A stretch of 64,000 bases of DNA, taken from JAGVPT01 sp035505655 (GTDB lineage Bacteria; Bacteroidota; Ignavibacteria; UBA10030; UBA8401). The DNA is taken from positions 7,310 to 71,309 of the forward strand of contig DATJQP010000133.1 in NCBI GenBank assembly GCA_035505655.1, read 5' to 3'. Under the pieces are notes generated by a model, which was given only the letters and a program-made list of their open reading frames with translations, did not search any database and was not told the DNA's origin. This document shows, piece by piece, positions 25,146 to 34,716 of this stretch; the first letter of the stretch is position 1, and every line of letters starts with the position of its first letter. A program made the position numbers and the translations under genes.

Positions 25146-26423
25146 CTATCCCCTCATCGCCCGGACCGGCCTGAGGGAATGAATGACAACAAGGGGATAC
25201 AACGAGCTCAGAACCCCCAACGCGAAGACCGAGAGCCCCTGAATTGTGAAGACGATCGGGGAGATGCTGAGCGGGACGATCGGCTCGAAGCCGTAGGCCA
25301 ACATTGCTTTCGCGTAGTCGCCCCCCAGTCGAAACGGATGGAGGTAGAAATAATAGACCGGGGGTATTGAAATGATGACGCCAGCCACAAGCCCCACAGA
25401 GGAGACAAGAATCGATTCGATGACGGTGATGAAAATAAGCCGCCAGCGTTTCAGTCCGACGGAGATAAGGATTCCGAACTCTCGGGTTCGCTCCACAGTC
25501 ATCATCATCACGGTTCCGAAAATGCCGAAGCCGATGACGACGTAGAGGATGAGGAGCATCAAGTAGGTCCCTCCGTCGTTGAGTTCAATCCCCTGGACAA
25601 GTTCCGGCATCATTTCCTTCCACGTCATGACCTCCTTGTTGCCATTGACCTTCGTCCTGATGAGAGCGGTCGCGGCATCAAGCTCCCTGGCGTCTTTCAG
25701 GAGGAGCGCGACCGACGTGAGCCGGCCCGTGGCCGAATAGAGCCGGCGGGCGTACCCGAGGGAAAGATAGATCATAGAATTGTTGAACTCGGGAAGGGGA
25801 TATTGAAGAATCCCCTGCACCGGCACGATGGCCGCCGCTGTTTCTCCCTGATATCCCTGACCGTACAGCACAACGCTATCCCCCACCGCCACGTCCAGGA
25901 GGCGCGCAAGCCCCTGAGAAACGACCGCGCCGGTCGAGCCGCTGTCGAGATAAGAGCCGGCGATCATCCTCTTTCGCAGCCCCGTGAGCTCATTTTCGCG
26001 GTAAGGATCGATGCCGACGATCGAGGCGATCTTCGTCGCTGTGCGATGAGAGGCGAGCGAAATCGTTTCAAGGCGCGGTGCCGCCTTTTCCACCATCGAC
26101 AGGGAACAAATCGAGTCTAGTTCCGCGCCGGACATTTCCATTGACTGATCGAACGATCTCTTCTCCCAGTAGTCTCTGCCGTGAATCTGCAGATGCCCTT
26201 CGTAGAAGCCCACAGTGACGCGGACCATGTATTCGTCCTGCCCGAACTGCAGCGAGGAGAAGATGATCGCGATGAAGACTGCGACGACGACGGAGGTAAT
26301 GAGGAGCAGCGATCTGCGCTTGTTGCGCCAGATGTTTCGCCACGCAAGGCGGAGGTAAAACACGGCCGGCGACTCCGCGGGCGACGCTCGCACGATATCG
26401 CCGTTTCGAACGGGGTTTGTCAT
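25146..26423 (-). CDS. FtsX/LolC-like ABC transporter permease
   Basis: A 425-residue permease with the same four-helix layout as its neighbour: helix 1 after WRNIWRNKRRS (about 38-58), a periplasmic domain, then three C-terminal helices with the coupling segment ERTREFGILISVGLKRWR. It overlaps the stop of the LolA-like gene by 4 bp (ATGA). Together with 23194-25127 it forms the membrane part of a LolCDE-like transporter. Confidence 0.9.
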   Translation of the reverse strand: MTNPVRNGDIVRASPAESPAVFYLRLAWRNIWRNKRRSLLLITSVVVAVFIAIIFSSLQFGQDEYMVRVTVGFYEGHLQIHGRDYWEKRSFDQSMEMSGAELDSICSLSMVEKAAPRLETISLASHRTATKIASIVGIDPYRENELTGLRKRMIAGSYLDSGSTGAVVSQGLARLLDVAVGDSVVLYGQGYQGETAAAIVPVQGILQYPLPEFNNSMIYLSLGYARRLYSATGRLTSVALLLKDARELDAATALIRTKVNGNKEVMTWKEMMPELVQGIELNDGGTYLMLLILYVVIGFGIFGTVMMMTVERTREFGILISVGLKRWRLIFITVIESILVSSVGLVAGVIISIPPVYYFYLHPFRLGGDYAKAMLAYGFEPIVPLSISPIVFTIQGLSVFALGVLSSLYPLVVIHSLRPVRAMRG

Positions 26424-27169
26424 CGGACGCGCCTCATGTTTTCTTCGGAAAAAAACCCGTCGTCGAGGTTCACGGAGAATTTCAGTTGACGGTACTCGAG
26501 GACGGTCTTTTCGCCGGATTTGTTGACTGGGATCATCTCCCAGTGCGCCGGAAGAAGCCGGCCGTCAAAGGTCCTAATGTTGCTCCCGAGAAATGTCTTC
26601 GCCAGCTTGCCGTCCTCGTCATAATATTCGGTCTTCAACTCGAGGTAGGTACCCTTGGAGATCCACATGAGAATCTTTCCCCATACGACACCCGCTTCGG
26701 GCTTCGGAACGAGCTGCACTCTCCAGCACCGGTTCCCCTCGTATGTCTCCTCCCCGAGGATGGTGTGGGTATAATCTTCGACGATAGATGATTGGCGGAC
26801 AAGGTCGTCGTTCGTGAAATCAGACCCCATCCACGACTGGAGCATCATCGACGGTGGGATCTTGATGACTCGCTGGATGCTCGGGAGCCAGTTCCATACT
26901 TCGTTCTTCCGTTTGAGCGTCACCGTTCCCTTATCGCGGGCCGGGTCGGTGATGTAGACGAGGGCATAGTCGGGCTCGAGGGACCACGATTTCATCGAAA
27001 TCGCTCTCGACCATTCGGGTTTGACGATCGTCATCGTGATCTCGGCGTACGAATGAATTCCTCTCAGAAGATCGTTGGCCTTCCTCACAATCTCTTTCGC
27101 ATCCTCTGCGTGAAGAGAAGCGAAACAAAGTGTCAACGCAAGTGTGCACGCGCTAATCCGCCTGATCAT
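26420..27169 (-). CDS. Outer-membrane lipoprotein-sorting protein (LolA-like)
   Basis: A 249-residue exported protein with a signal peptide (1-21). The rest is an open half-barrel pattern of strands: an N-terminal helix EIVRKANDLLRG, then EITMTIVKPEWSRAISMKSW, then GTVTLKRKNEVWNWLPSIQRVIKI. This layout (long beta sheet with W-N-W-L-P and R-x-I-K-I-P-P) is that of the LolA-like family often annotated outer membrane lipoprotein-sorting protein. It binds acyl chains in a hydrophobic cavity. It heads the operon that continues with two FtsX permeases, LolD and a barrel. Confidence 0.85.
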   Translation of the reverse strand: MIRRISACTLALTLCFASLHAEDAKEIVRKANDLLRGIHSYAEITMTIVKPEWSRAISMKSWSLEPDYALVYITDPARDKGTVTLKRKNEVWNWLPSIQRVIKIPPSMMLQSWMGSDFTNDDLVRQSSIVEDYTHTILGEETYEGNRCWRVQLVPKPEAGVVWGKILMWISKGTYLELKTEYYDEDGKLAKTFLGSNIRTFDGRLLPAHWEMIPVNKSGEKTVLEYRQLKFSVNLDDGFFSEENMRRVR

Positions 27170-27412
27170 CTGTTAGTCCCTTTCTGAACAAACATGGGAG
27201 CCCGCGCCAGCTTCTCGACGGAAACGGGTCGGATCCGATCACCCGAGCGAAAGCCGTTCCGCGATCTCGACGCATCCATCGAGGAGCGGCCGGAGGCCGA
27301 GGTCCATAACGCTGAAGAGCGGACCCCTCTCCATCGTGCGATGAGGAAAATCCACGTCGCGTCGAAACACAACTTGTTTTGAATTCTCTTCGGAGCTCGT
27401 TCCGTGATTCAT
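27166..27412 (-). pseudogene. Small upstream reading frame, possibly frameshifted
   Basis: An ATG at 27410-27412 opens a 57-codon frame of plausible protein character (VVFRRDVDFPHRTMERG, then GLRPLLDGCVEIAERL) that stops at 27239. The +1 frame continues as DRIRPVSVEKLARAPMFV and stops at 27166, with its TGA overlapping the LolA-like ATG (ATGA), as in coupled operon genes. This is best explained by one small gene of about 82 codons broken by a frameshift near 27240-27252. Sequencing error, decay and recoding cannot be told apart. No family recognised. Confidence 0.3.
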
Positions 27413-27543
27413 CCTTTTCGCAAAGAAGGTGAGTTCGGAAGCGCGGCCGAAGCGTCAGCCTTCCAGATTCGTGGATCGGTCGATTGGTCAACACAAAGAG
27501 CGAACATACACCGAAAAAGTCAAGGCGATGACCAAAACCGGAG
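27170..27543. other. Region between the LolA-like operon and endonuclease III
   Basis: Apart from the possibly broken small frame at 27166-27412, I see no gene. Minus-strand TTGACT at 27518-27523 could be a -35, but no good -10 follows at the right distance. Confidence 0.4.
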
Positions 27544-28224
27544 TTATGTCGCCTGTCGCTTCCGCTTTCTGCCATCACTCAAGGAGGCAAAGTAGTCGCA
27601 AACGGAATTCAACACGCATTCCTCACACTTGGGGTCGGTGGGCCGGCAGGTCTCTCTTCCCAGGAATGACAGAGCCATCCCTGCCTCATTCCACATCTCC
27701 TTCGGAAGGATATCCATCATTTGCCTTTCTATCTTCTTCGGGTCCTCTCCTCTCGCAATGCCAAGCCTCGGAGCCACACGAAGGACATGGATGTCGACAA
27801 TGATTCCTTCCGCTTCATCCCCCGACTCACGGATGATGACGTTCGCCGACTTGCGCCCCACTCCCGGCAACTTCGTCAGCCCGGCCATGGTGTGCGGAAC
27901 CTCTTCGAGACTCCCGACTTCCTTTCCCAGGGCGATGAGCCACTTGGCTTTCTTGATGCATCCGCGCACCGAGGGAAAGTATCTGTAAACCTCTTCGGGT
28001 TGCGCATGAGCAAGATCGCCGATCGTGGGGAAAGCTTCGAAGAGCTGGGGAGCCAATTCGTTGATCCGCTCGTCGGTGCTCTGGGATGAGAGGATCACCA
28101 TGGCAACAAGCTGATAACGGTCCCGGTATTGGAGAGGGTGATGCCGTCCGCCATATTTGCGGACAAGGCGCTCCATTTCTCTCCCCCAGGTTTCCAGGTC
28201 TATCTTAGGCTTTTTTGATGACAT
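27544..28224 (-). CDS. nth: Endonuclease III (DNA glycosylase/AP lyase)
   Basis: A 226-residue base-excision enzyme that removes oxidised pyrimidines. The helix-hairpin-helix LPGVGRKSANV carries catalytic Lys125, and Asp144 lies in VDIHV. The [4Fe-4S] ligands Cys193, Cys200, Cys203 and Cys209 follow the family spacing C-x6-C-x2-C-x5-C. Length is normal. A small oddity is Ile in place of the usual Thr in the VDTHV segment. It ends with a basic tail. It is not obviously in an operon; the addB-like gene ends 25 bp upstream on the same strand. Confidence 0.95.
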   Translation of the reverse strand: MSSKKPKIDLETWGREMERLVRKYGGRHHPLQYRDRYQLVAMVILSSQSTDERINELAPQLFEAFPTIGDLAHAQPEEVYRYFPSVRGCIKKAKWLIALGKEVGSLEEVPHTMAGLTKLPGVGRKSANVIIRESGDEAEGIIVDIHVLRVAPRLGIARGEDPKKIERQMMDILPKEMWNEAGMALSFLGRETCRPTDPKCEECVLNSVCDYFASLSDGRKRKRQAT

Positions 28225-28249
28225 CGACCCTCCGGCAGTTCCGTGATCT

Positions 28250-31066
28250 CTACACTACCCATTGTGTACCACAAAGGACTTTGAACGGACAGTTGCGGCA
28301 TTCCTGTTCCAATCGTCGCGGAGGCCTGAACGGAACATTGAGATCGAAGATCTCCGAGACGAGCCTCCCTGCTATTTCATCCATGAGCGCCATTTGTTCT
28401 GCCGCAGTCTCATCGTCCACGAACAGCGGCGTCTCGATCTTCCCGTCGATTTCCTGCTTCCCGAGAAAGAGGTAGGCGGGGCGCACCCGCTCGATCGGGA
28501 TGCCGCGGGCTTTCGAATAGAGCATTGCATAGAGAGGAAGCTGGAGAGAACCGATATGATCGTTCCAGCTTTCCCGGACCTCGGGCAAGAGGTCATCGAA
28601 GTCAATTTTCGTGAACCTGTCGTTCGAACCGGTCTTATAGTCGAGAATGACGGTCGTTCCCTGCCGCGCTTCCACTCTGTCCAGCATTCCGGTCATCCGC
28701 ACTCCGTACAGCTCTCCCTCGAGCTTCACTTCCACGTCGATCAGTTCGATCGGGCGGTCGAGAGCGGGCATTTGATAGAGTGCGAGGAAGTCCTGAAGAT
28801 GCTTCCGGACCTGAATCTTCATGAGATGAGCGGCACCAACGGGATTCGCACCGTAACGAAGCGAGAACTCTTCATCGATCCTCCGATCCAGTTCCTCCCT
28901 CGAGAGCGTCTCCTTTGTCATCCTTTTCCCTCTCAGCGGGATGAAATACGATCGGAGAATTGCATGGACGAGGGTCCCCACGTCCGACTGCGCAATTTCT
29001 TCGTCGAGGATCTCCCGTTCGTTCAGGCGCAGGACGTGTGCATAGTAGAACCGTAACTCACAGCGAAGATACGCGTCGAGTCGGGTCGGGGTGAGGGGAA
29101 GCTTTCGCAATGTCTCAAGGACTTTTTGTGTTTTGGGAATCGGCGCCGGAGGCCGGTTGCCAAGTTGAAAACTATATCGGACGGACTGGACCAATCCTGC
29201 TGTGTCGGCGACTCGCGCCTCCTGCTGTCGTTCCCAAAGCAGTTTTTCCACAAACCTGCTCTTTTCTCTCCGCCCTTCCTGGACATAGAAGAGATGGACA
29301 TTTGCGGCCCCCGAGAGGAGCCCGTTGAAATAGTACTCAGCCCCCCGCTCTAGGTCGCGATAGGTCGGCAGGCCAAGTGATTCCCGAACCTTTGTCGAAA
29401 GTACAACATCGTTTCCCCTGTTCCCCGGGAGTGTGTCCTCGTTCGCATCAAGGAGGTAGACATTCTTGAAATGAAGCGAGCGGGTCTCGAGAAAGCCGAG
29501 CACCTGCAGTCCATGGAGAGGTGTTCCGGTGAACGGGACCTCAACGGTGGCAAGGTAGGTGCGGAAGAAAGAGACGTACGCCTCCGTACTCGCCAGACGT
29601 TTGGGCGCCAGGAGCGACGAGCAAAGCCGTTCCAGGCTTTCCACGAGCGCGGCCGCAAAGGGATAGAAGAAGGGATGCAACCGGGCCGTGCTCTCTTCGT
29701 CGACGAACCTGAGCACCCCGATAAGAGCATTCGCGAATTCTCCCACCGAGCCGATGCCGTCGAAGACACGGATCGTCATGTCGTGGACTCGCCGCAGATG
29801 CGCCTTGAGATCCCCGGGCGGAAGCTCTGCACCGATTCCGCCGATCCGGTCGGAGGCACGGGCGAGAAGGTTGTCATCTTCCTCGAGCTCCTGTAGTGCG
29901 ACAAGACTCGCCGAGGTTCCCTTGAGGAAGTGCTCCTCGATCGTGTTGAACAAAATCCGGGTCTTCTCCGGATCACCTCCAAGACGGATGTTCTTCGTGT
30001 ACGGATGGAGGATGAATTCGACGTACCGCGGGACGGAGAATCGCTCGCCGACGCGTGACGAGAGAAGCTCAAGCAGGGCCCGGACGAACCCGAAGACCGG
30101 CGTACGGAGCAGAGGATATCCGAGTGAAATATTGTACCCTTGCTCCCCGAAGAGCGGAAGGCATCCATGATAGACCGGGAAAAGGGCCTCCGCGGCGGGG
30201 AGGACAACAACACTTTCGTCGATCTCTGAAGGATTCCCATCCTTCAGTCCCGCGAGCAAGTTCGTCAGAGCAAACACTTCCCCGTGTGTGTCGGTGCACT
30301 GGTAGAAGGAGACGTTCGGCCTTTTCTGACTGGGGGCAGGAAGATCCACCGGAATGCCAAGCCGCTCCAGCTCGACCCCCAGGCCGATCCCCTGCTGAAA
30401 GATCAGGACCGCATTCTCGAGTCCGCGGATTCGCGAAAAGATTCGCCGCTCCGCTTCGGTAAGCGCGAAGAATCCCGCAACGACAACCCTCCGAAACCCG
30501 GCCAGATCAATGTTCTCAGCTGAGTCCGCGACGATTCCATACCGCATCGATCGCGTCGCGAGCTGACTCTTTTCCGCCTCGGCATAGAATTGCTCGAACA
30601 ATCGTTGAAACGATGCGGCGTTTCCCGCCGTGATTCCCGAAAGAACTTCCCGCAGACGTCGCTCCGGAATCTGTGCGATCCGGACCTCCTCAAGTTCCGC
30701 AAAGAGCTTCTGTCCGAGCGGCAGAAACTCTTCGAGGTCTTCGAAATGACTGCCACCCGGACGATGTTCCTCGGCCAGATAAATCGGGTGGAGCAGCGCG
30801 ATCGCATCGAGCGGTTCCAGCGGACTCAGGTGAAGGCCAAGGTGTTCCTGGGCAAGGTAGTCGATGAAGCTGTCGGCGGAAAAGATCCGCGGGGGAATGA
30901 TGCCCGCCCGTTTCGATCCGGCGATCGCTCTCCGGAGAGCATGGGCGGGCCGTTTCCCAGGGAAGACGACGATGTTACGGGAAAAGTCGTGCCCCTCGCT
31001 CACGAGCGCCGAAGCAACTTCGTCGATCAGGTTGTCGCCGGCAGCGATGACTCGTACTTCGCTCAT
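28250..31066 (-). CDS. AddB-like PD-(D/E)XK nuclease subunit with Fe-S staple
   Basis: A 938-residue protein with an inactive helicase-like body and a C-terminal nuclease. The nuclease motif is G-M-L-D-R-V-E near 790 followed by VILDYKTGS (the D...D-Y-K catalytic set). A cysteine at about 668 (YLRCELRFYY) and the C-terminal C-x2-C-x5-C (CRNCPFKVLC, about 925) form the four-Cys iron-sulphur staple typical of AddB. The N-terminus has FPGKRPAHALRRA in place of a Walker A, so it should not hydrolyse ATP. The AddA-like gene's stop overlaps its ATG (ATGA). The pair would resect double-strand breaks for RecA loading. Confidence 0.88.
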   Translation of the reverse strand: MSEVRVIAAGDNLIDEVASALVSEGHDFSRNIVVFPGKRPAHALRRAIAGSKRAGIIPPRIFSADSFIDYLAQEHLGLHLSPLEPLDAIALLHPIYLAEEHRPGGSHFEDLEEFLPLGQKLFAELEEVRIAQIPERRLREVLSGITAGNAASFQRLFEQFYAEAEKSQLATRSMRYGIVADSAENIDLAGFRRVVVAGFFALTEAERRIFSRIRGLENAVLIFQQGIGLGVELERLGIPVDLPAPSQKRPNVSFYQCTDTHGEVFALTNLLAGLKDGNPSEIDESVVVLPAAEALFPVYHGCLPLFGEQGYNISLGYPLLRTPVFGFVRALLELLSSRVGERFSVPRYVEFILHPYTKNIRLGGDPEKTRILFNTIEEHFLKGTSASLVALQELEEDDNLLARASDRIGGIGAELPPGDLKAHLRRVHDMTIRVFDGIGSVGEFANALIGVLRFVDEESTARLHPFFYPFAAALVESLERLCSSLLAPKRLASTEAYVSFFRTYLATVEVPFTGTPLHGLQVLGFLETRSLHFKNVYLLDANEDTLPGNRGNDVVLSTKVRESLGLPTYRDLERGAEYYFNGLLSGAANVHLFYVQEGRREKSRFVEKLLWERQQEARVADTAGLVQSVRYSFQLGNRPPAPIPKTQKVLETLRKLPLTPTRLDAYLRCELRFYYAHVLRLNEREILDEEIAQSDVGTLVHAILRSYFIPLRGKRMTKETLSREELDRRIDEEFSLRYGANPVGAAHLMKIQVRKHLQDFLALYQMPALDRPIELIDVEVKLEGELYGVRMTGMLDRVEARQGTTVILDYKTGSNDRFTKIDFDDLLPEVRESWNDHIGSLQLPLYAMLYSKARGIPIERVRPAYLFLGKQEIDGKIETPLFVDDETAAEQMALMDEIAGRLVSEIFDLNVPFRPPRRLEQECRNCPFKVLCGTQWVV

Positions 31067-34000
31067 GCGACCTCCCGAAGTTTCAGAAGGTCTACATACG
31101 CTATAGCTCCGGCGATCTTCCTCTCCCCGTAAATATCGCGGAGGATCTCCATGTAGCTCCGGACCTGCGCCAGGTACTCCGTTTCATTCTCATCCCCGCC
31201 GGTCTTGAAATCAACGACCGTCACCAGGTGAGGGTCGAGGACGATCCTGTCCGCCCGAAAGAGTGCACCGGTGCGTGCCGCAAGTTCCTGTTCACGGAGG
31301 AAGCTCCTTCCCTCTTTTGCGGTAAAGAGATCCCTGAATCTTTCATCCTGCAAAAATCGCCGCGCAGTCGCCGCGACCTCTTCGGCAGATCCTTTGAAGC
31401 CAAGATGCGCACACGACTCTTCGGCGAAAAGAGTAAGGTCCCCCGCTGCCACTGCGGTGAGGTCTGAAATCCTGGAGAGGAGATGATGAAGGACGTCACC
31501 CCTCCTTGCCTCCGTTGCGATGAGCCGTTCGCCGTAATGAAGTGTACTGGGCATCCGCCCCGTTCGATGCCGGGGTTCAAATCGTCTCTCCGGGGAGGAT
31601 GGAGTCTTCCGACGTACGGGCCTTGGAGGATGCTCCGCCGCCGGCTCCGGCAGAAATCTGGTCGGCTCTTTTCGTTCCGCGCCCTGCAGCCCGAGGACGT
31701 ACATCTCGCTCCCGGCCCTGGTGAGAGCGACGTACAGGACATTGAGGGAATCGACCTTCCGCCTGAACTCCTCCTCTTCCGACAGTCTCCGGATCTCTTC
31801 GACCTTTTCGCCGATCGATTCCGTTGCGCGAAAGAGGCGCAATCCCTCCTCCTCCTCCCGCACAACATATCCCGGCGCCTTCGGGGATCTATCCCGGAGA
31901 AGGAGGATGACAACCGGAAATTCAAGACCTTTGGCTTTGTGGATCGTCATGAGCTGAACGGCATCGAGATCCCGGGGAGCTTCGATCTTCCATGCTTCCT
32001 CGCTCGTCTCGTCGGCCGAAAAGTCGAGAAAACTCTTCAGGCTGTTGGATCCCTCTGCTTCGAAGATCCTGATTACTTCGAGGAACTTCGTCAGCGTTGC
32101 CTCCTCCCCAGGTGACGATTCGAAGAGGCGGAATGTCTTCGTGATTTCGGTGACGAGGTCATAGAGAGGGAAGTATCCGACCGCGGCGAACAACCGTTCG
32201 AAGTGATCCTTCCAGAGGTCGGGGAATCTTTCGCGGAAAAGGGCATACAGGGGCGCGGACGGGTAACCGCGGACTCCGACGAAGAGGTCGGTGATGCGTC
32301 CGACCATTGGACTCCTCCCCTCCAGCACAAGGAAATTCGCGAAGAGATCGCCGAGCACGAATTCCGCGAACGACAGGTCGTCGAGAGGGGAATCGAGAAA
32401 ACGAAGAAGAGCGACAAGTTCCCCCTCGCTCTTTCTTCTTCTGAGGTCGAGAGTACTGTGGGAAATGATCGGGTATCCCGCCTCGTTGAGCCAGCCGCTG
32501 ATCTCCGATACCTTGTCGTTCTCCGCGGCGAGGACTCCGATCTCGTTGAGGCGATATCCCCGCGCGCGACAGTCCCGCACAATGTCGAGGATCTTCTCTC
32601 TCTCAGCTTCTCCCCCGTCTGTCGCCTCGATGAAGGAGACTTCCACGATTCCCTTCCCCCGGTTCACAGGGATCACCTCCTGCTCGTACTCGGAAAGCCC
32701 GCTGGCGGCGGCTTCAGTCGAAAGCCCGCCCGACGGAACAATGGTATGAAAAATCTCACGTCCGAACTCGACAATCCGTTCCTCGCTTCGGTAATTCGTC
32801 CCGAGCGTCAGCACCTCGTGTCGCGCGGAGGGGAAAGGATTCCGCAGAGAGAGCTCTCTCATGATACGCCAATCGGCGGCACGAAACGCGTAGATCGACT
32901 GCTTGGTGTCGCCGACAACAAAGAGACTCCCTCCTTTCGAGAGGGATTCCTCGAGGAGGGGAAAAAGATTGGCCCATTGAATCCGCGAAGTATCCTGGAA
33001 CTCGTCGATGAGGTAGTGGAAGATGCTCTCTCCGAGTTTGTAGAATACCTCCGGGACGACCTGTGCCGTCAACTGGCCGGCGAGAACGCGGCCGACTTCC
33101 TCAAGAAATATTATCCCCTCTCTCCTTTTATAGGCATCGACGGTTTCGGAGATCGCCTCGAAGGCGGCGACGTACGGCGAATAGAAGCTCTCAGCGTACG
33201 ACGCCGCGTAGTGCCGGAGCAACTCCGTGAACTTCTCATGTTCCCCCATGAGCTCCGCCTCCCACCTGTCGAAGAGAGCCGCTTCAGCTTTCCCTTTCGG
33301 TTTGTTGACCGGACTCGGTTTCAGTGTCCGGTCAATGAGCGGCAACGCATTCCCGGAACGGAGGAGCTCCGCGTCGGCAAGAAATCTTCCGTTTGGCGTG
33401 AGACCGGAACGCCCGACGGCAGAGAGGACCCTTTCGCACTGATCCCTCAGCTCCCCTTCGAGCTTCTTTGTCTCCTCGCGCGAATCACCGCGGATGAGCG
33501 GCTTCGTGTACGCCCCGATCGCTCTGTGAATTTCCTTCAGATGAGAGAGGATGTCGCGGAATGGATTCCACAGGTAGGACGAATTGCCCCGCCTGTTCCC
33601 GGCGATCCGTTCTACGAGATCCTCAACGATCGCAGCCCGGGGACTTCCCGCGGCGATCTCCCGCGAAAAGACCTCCATTGCCGCATCGAAGACCCGCTCG
33701 GCATCGAACGAGATTTCATACCCTGGTGGGATGCCGTATTCCAGCGACATCGTCTTGTAAACCATCGACATGAAACTGTCGATCGTGCGGACCTGAAAGT
33801 CCGAATAATTGTCGAGGATCGTCTCCAGAAGCCGTCCCGCCCGGCTCTGAAGTTCCGGGAGGGAATATTGAAAGAGAGGAGCAAGCTGGGCGAGCGTCTC
33901 TTCGTCTCCGAGGACGGCGAGCTTCAGCAGCTTCAGGATCCGCTGCTTCATTTCGGTCGCGGCGTTGTTCGTAAAGGTGATCGCGAGGACGTTGGCGAGC

Positions 34001-34143
34001 GAATGATGGGGCACATCGTCGGAAAGGAGGAGGCGCACATAGCGATGGGTCAGCGCGTGCGTTTTTCCGGCGCCGGCCGAGGCGGTGACAACGGTCACCG
34101 AGGGAAAATAGAGCCTGGTGCTCGGGACAAAAGCTTCGGGCAC
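31063..34143 (-). CDS. AddA-like UvrD-family helicase/nuclease subunit
   Basis: A 1026-residue helicase starting with GTG after AGAGGAG. Superfamily 1 motifs in order: Walker A ASAGAGKT (21-28), Ia in AITFTNNAATEMKQRI, II in LIDEFQDTSRIQW, III in VVGDTKQSIYAFRAAD, V in LMTIHKAKGLEFPVV and VI in LYVALTRA. A C-terminal PD-(D/E)XK nuclease follows, with DRIVLD and VVDFKTGG near residue 975-995. It forms a pair with the overlapping AddB-like gene. The reaction is ATP-driven unwinding with resection of both strands. Confidence 0.92.
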   Translation of the reverse strand: MPEAFVPSTRLYFPSVTVVTASAGAGKTHALTHRYVRLLLSDDVPHHSLANVLAITFTNNAATEMKQRILKLLKLAVLGDEETLAQLAPLFQYSLPELQSRAGRLLETILDNYSDFQVRTIDSFMSMVYKTMSLEYGIPPGYEISFDAERVFDAAMEVFSREIAAGSPRAAIVEDLVERIAGNRRGNSSYLWNPFRDILSHLKEIHRAIGAYTKPLIRGDSREETKKLEGELRDQCERVLSAVGRSGLTPNGRFLADAELLRSGNALPLIDRTLKPSPVNKPKGKAEAALFDRWEAELMGEHEKFTELLRHYAASYAESFYSPYVAAFEAISETVDAYKRREGIIFLEEVGRVLAGQLTAQVVPEVFYKLGESIFHYLIDEFQDTSRIQWANLFPLLEESLSKGGSLFVVGDTKQSIYAFRAADWRIMRELSLRNPFPSARHEVLTLGTNYRSEERIVEFGREIFHTIVPSGGLSTEAAASGLSEYEQEVIPVNRGKGIVEVSFIEATDGGEAEREKILDIVRDCRARGYRLNEIGVLAAENDKVSEISGWLNEAGYPIISHSTLDLRRRKSEGELVALLRFLDSPLDDLSFAEFVLGDLFANFLVLEGRSPMVGRITDLFVGVRGYPSAPLYALFRERFPDLWKDHFERLFAAVGYFPLYDLVTEITKTFRLFESSPGEEATLTKFLEVIRIFEAEGSNSLKSFLDFSADETSEEAWKIEAPRDLDAVQLMTIHKAKGLEFPVVILLLRDRSPKAPGYVVREEEEGLRLFRATESIGEKVEEIRRLSEEEEFRRKVDSLNVLYVALTRAGSEMYVLGLQGAERKEPTRFLPEPAAEHPPRPVRRKTPSSPERRFEPRHRTGRMPSTLHYGERLIATEARRGDVLHHLLSRISDLTAVAAGDLTLFAEESCAHLGFKGSAEEVAATARRFLQDERFRDLFTAKEGRSFLREQELAARTGALFRADRIVLDPHLVTVVDFKTGGDENETEYLAQVRSYMEILRDIYGERKIAGAIAYVDLLKLREVA

Positions 34144-34187
34144 GTTCTCCTCTTAGGCTACGTAGGTTGCTAAATCCTCAAAAAAAA

Positions 34188-34208
34188 TCCAAACCGACTC
34201 GGTTTGGA
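34188..34208 (-). terminator. Rho-independent terminator of the thioesterase gene
   Basis: TCCAAACC and GGTTTGGA pair over 8 bp around GACTC. On the minus strand the stem is followed by eight T residues. It lies 49 bases beyond the thioesterase stop. Confidence 0.9.
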
Positions 34209-34256
34209 CTCAGGCTTCTTCCGGCTTCCGCCGGACCTTTCGCCCCCTGTCGTCCG

Positions 34257-34670
34257 TCAAACGGAGTATTTTGCGACAATCCACTCGGGGATCACCTCGG
34301 AGCGGCCTGTCGTCCGGTTGATCATCGTGTAGAGGATGTACCCTTCACACGAAAGCTTCTGACTCTCCTTCTTGATAATCTCGAAGCGAACTTTCACTCC
34401 TTTCTTCAGGAGCTCATCGATCCATGTTCGCACGATGATCGTCTCGCCGAGTCCGAGGGGCCGCTTGTGCTCGACATGCGTCTCGTTGACGACCCATCCG
34501 TACCCGAGGGAGAGAAATTCCCCCATGCTCATCTTGTAGCAGCGCTCCATCTGGTCATAGCGTGCGGCGAGGACATAGTCGAGGTAGCGCGTATTGTGGA
34601 CGTGCTGATTCATATCGATGTCGTCCGGGCGAACCTGCAACTCTGTCTCGAATCTGGAAAACAACGGCAT
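34257..34670 (-). CDS. Hotdog-fold acyl-CoA thioesterase (4HBT/YbgC type)
   Basis: A start at 34668-34670 (MPLFSRFETEL) is preceded by GGGAG at good spacing; an upstream GTG-type extension is less likely. The 137-residue product has the hotdog signature: an N-terminal strand, then DDIDMNQHVHNTRYLDYVLAAR. The D...N-x-H-V pattern matches the 4HBT active-site helix, with the first Asp as the probable catalytic residue. Then come strands VVNETHVEHKRPL and ETIIVRTWIDEL. It hydrolyses acyl-CoA thioesters; chain length is unknown. Confidence 0.85.
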   Translation of the reverse strand: MPLFSRFETELQVRPDDIDMNQHVHNTRYLDYVLAARYDQMERCYKMSMGEFLSLGYGWVVNETHVEHKRPLGLGETIIVRTWIDELLKKGVKVRFEIIKKESQKLSCEGYILYTMINRTTGRSEVIPEWIVAKYSV

Positions 34671-34687
34671 AGGGGCTCCCAGACGAC

Positions 34688-34716
34688 ACAATACAAACAA
34701 AATGAGGGAAAATCAA
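34688..34716 (-). promoter_or_regulatory. Probable promoter of the thioesterase gene
   Basis: On the minus strand TTGATT (34711-34716), 17 bp, TATTGT (34688-34693). It ends 17 bp before the start codon, which makes the leader very short. Confidence 0.45.

Noticed and set aside
32203..34173. A 656-residue plus-strand frame opposite the AddA-like gene
   Set aside because: GC-rich antisense shadow; the minus strand encodes all superfamily 1 helicase motifs.
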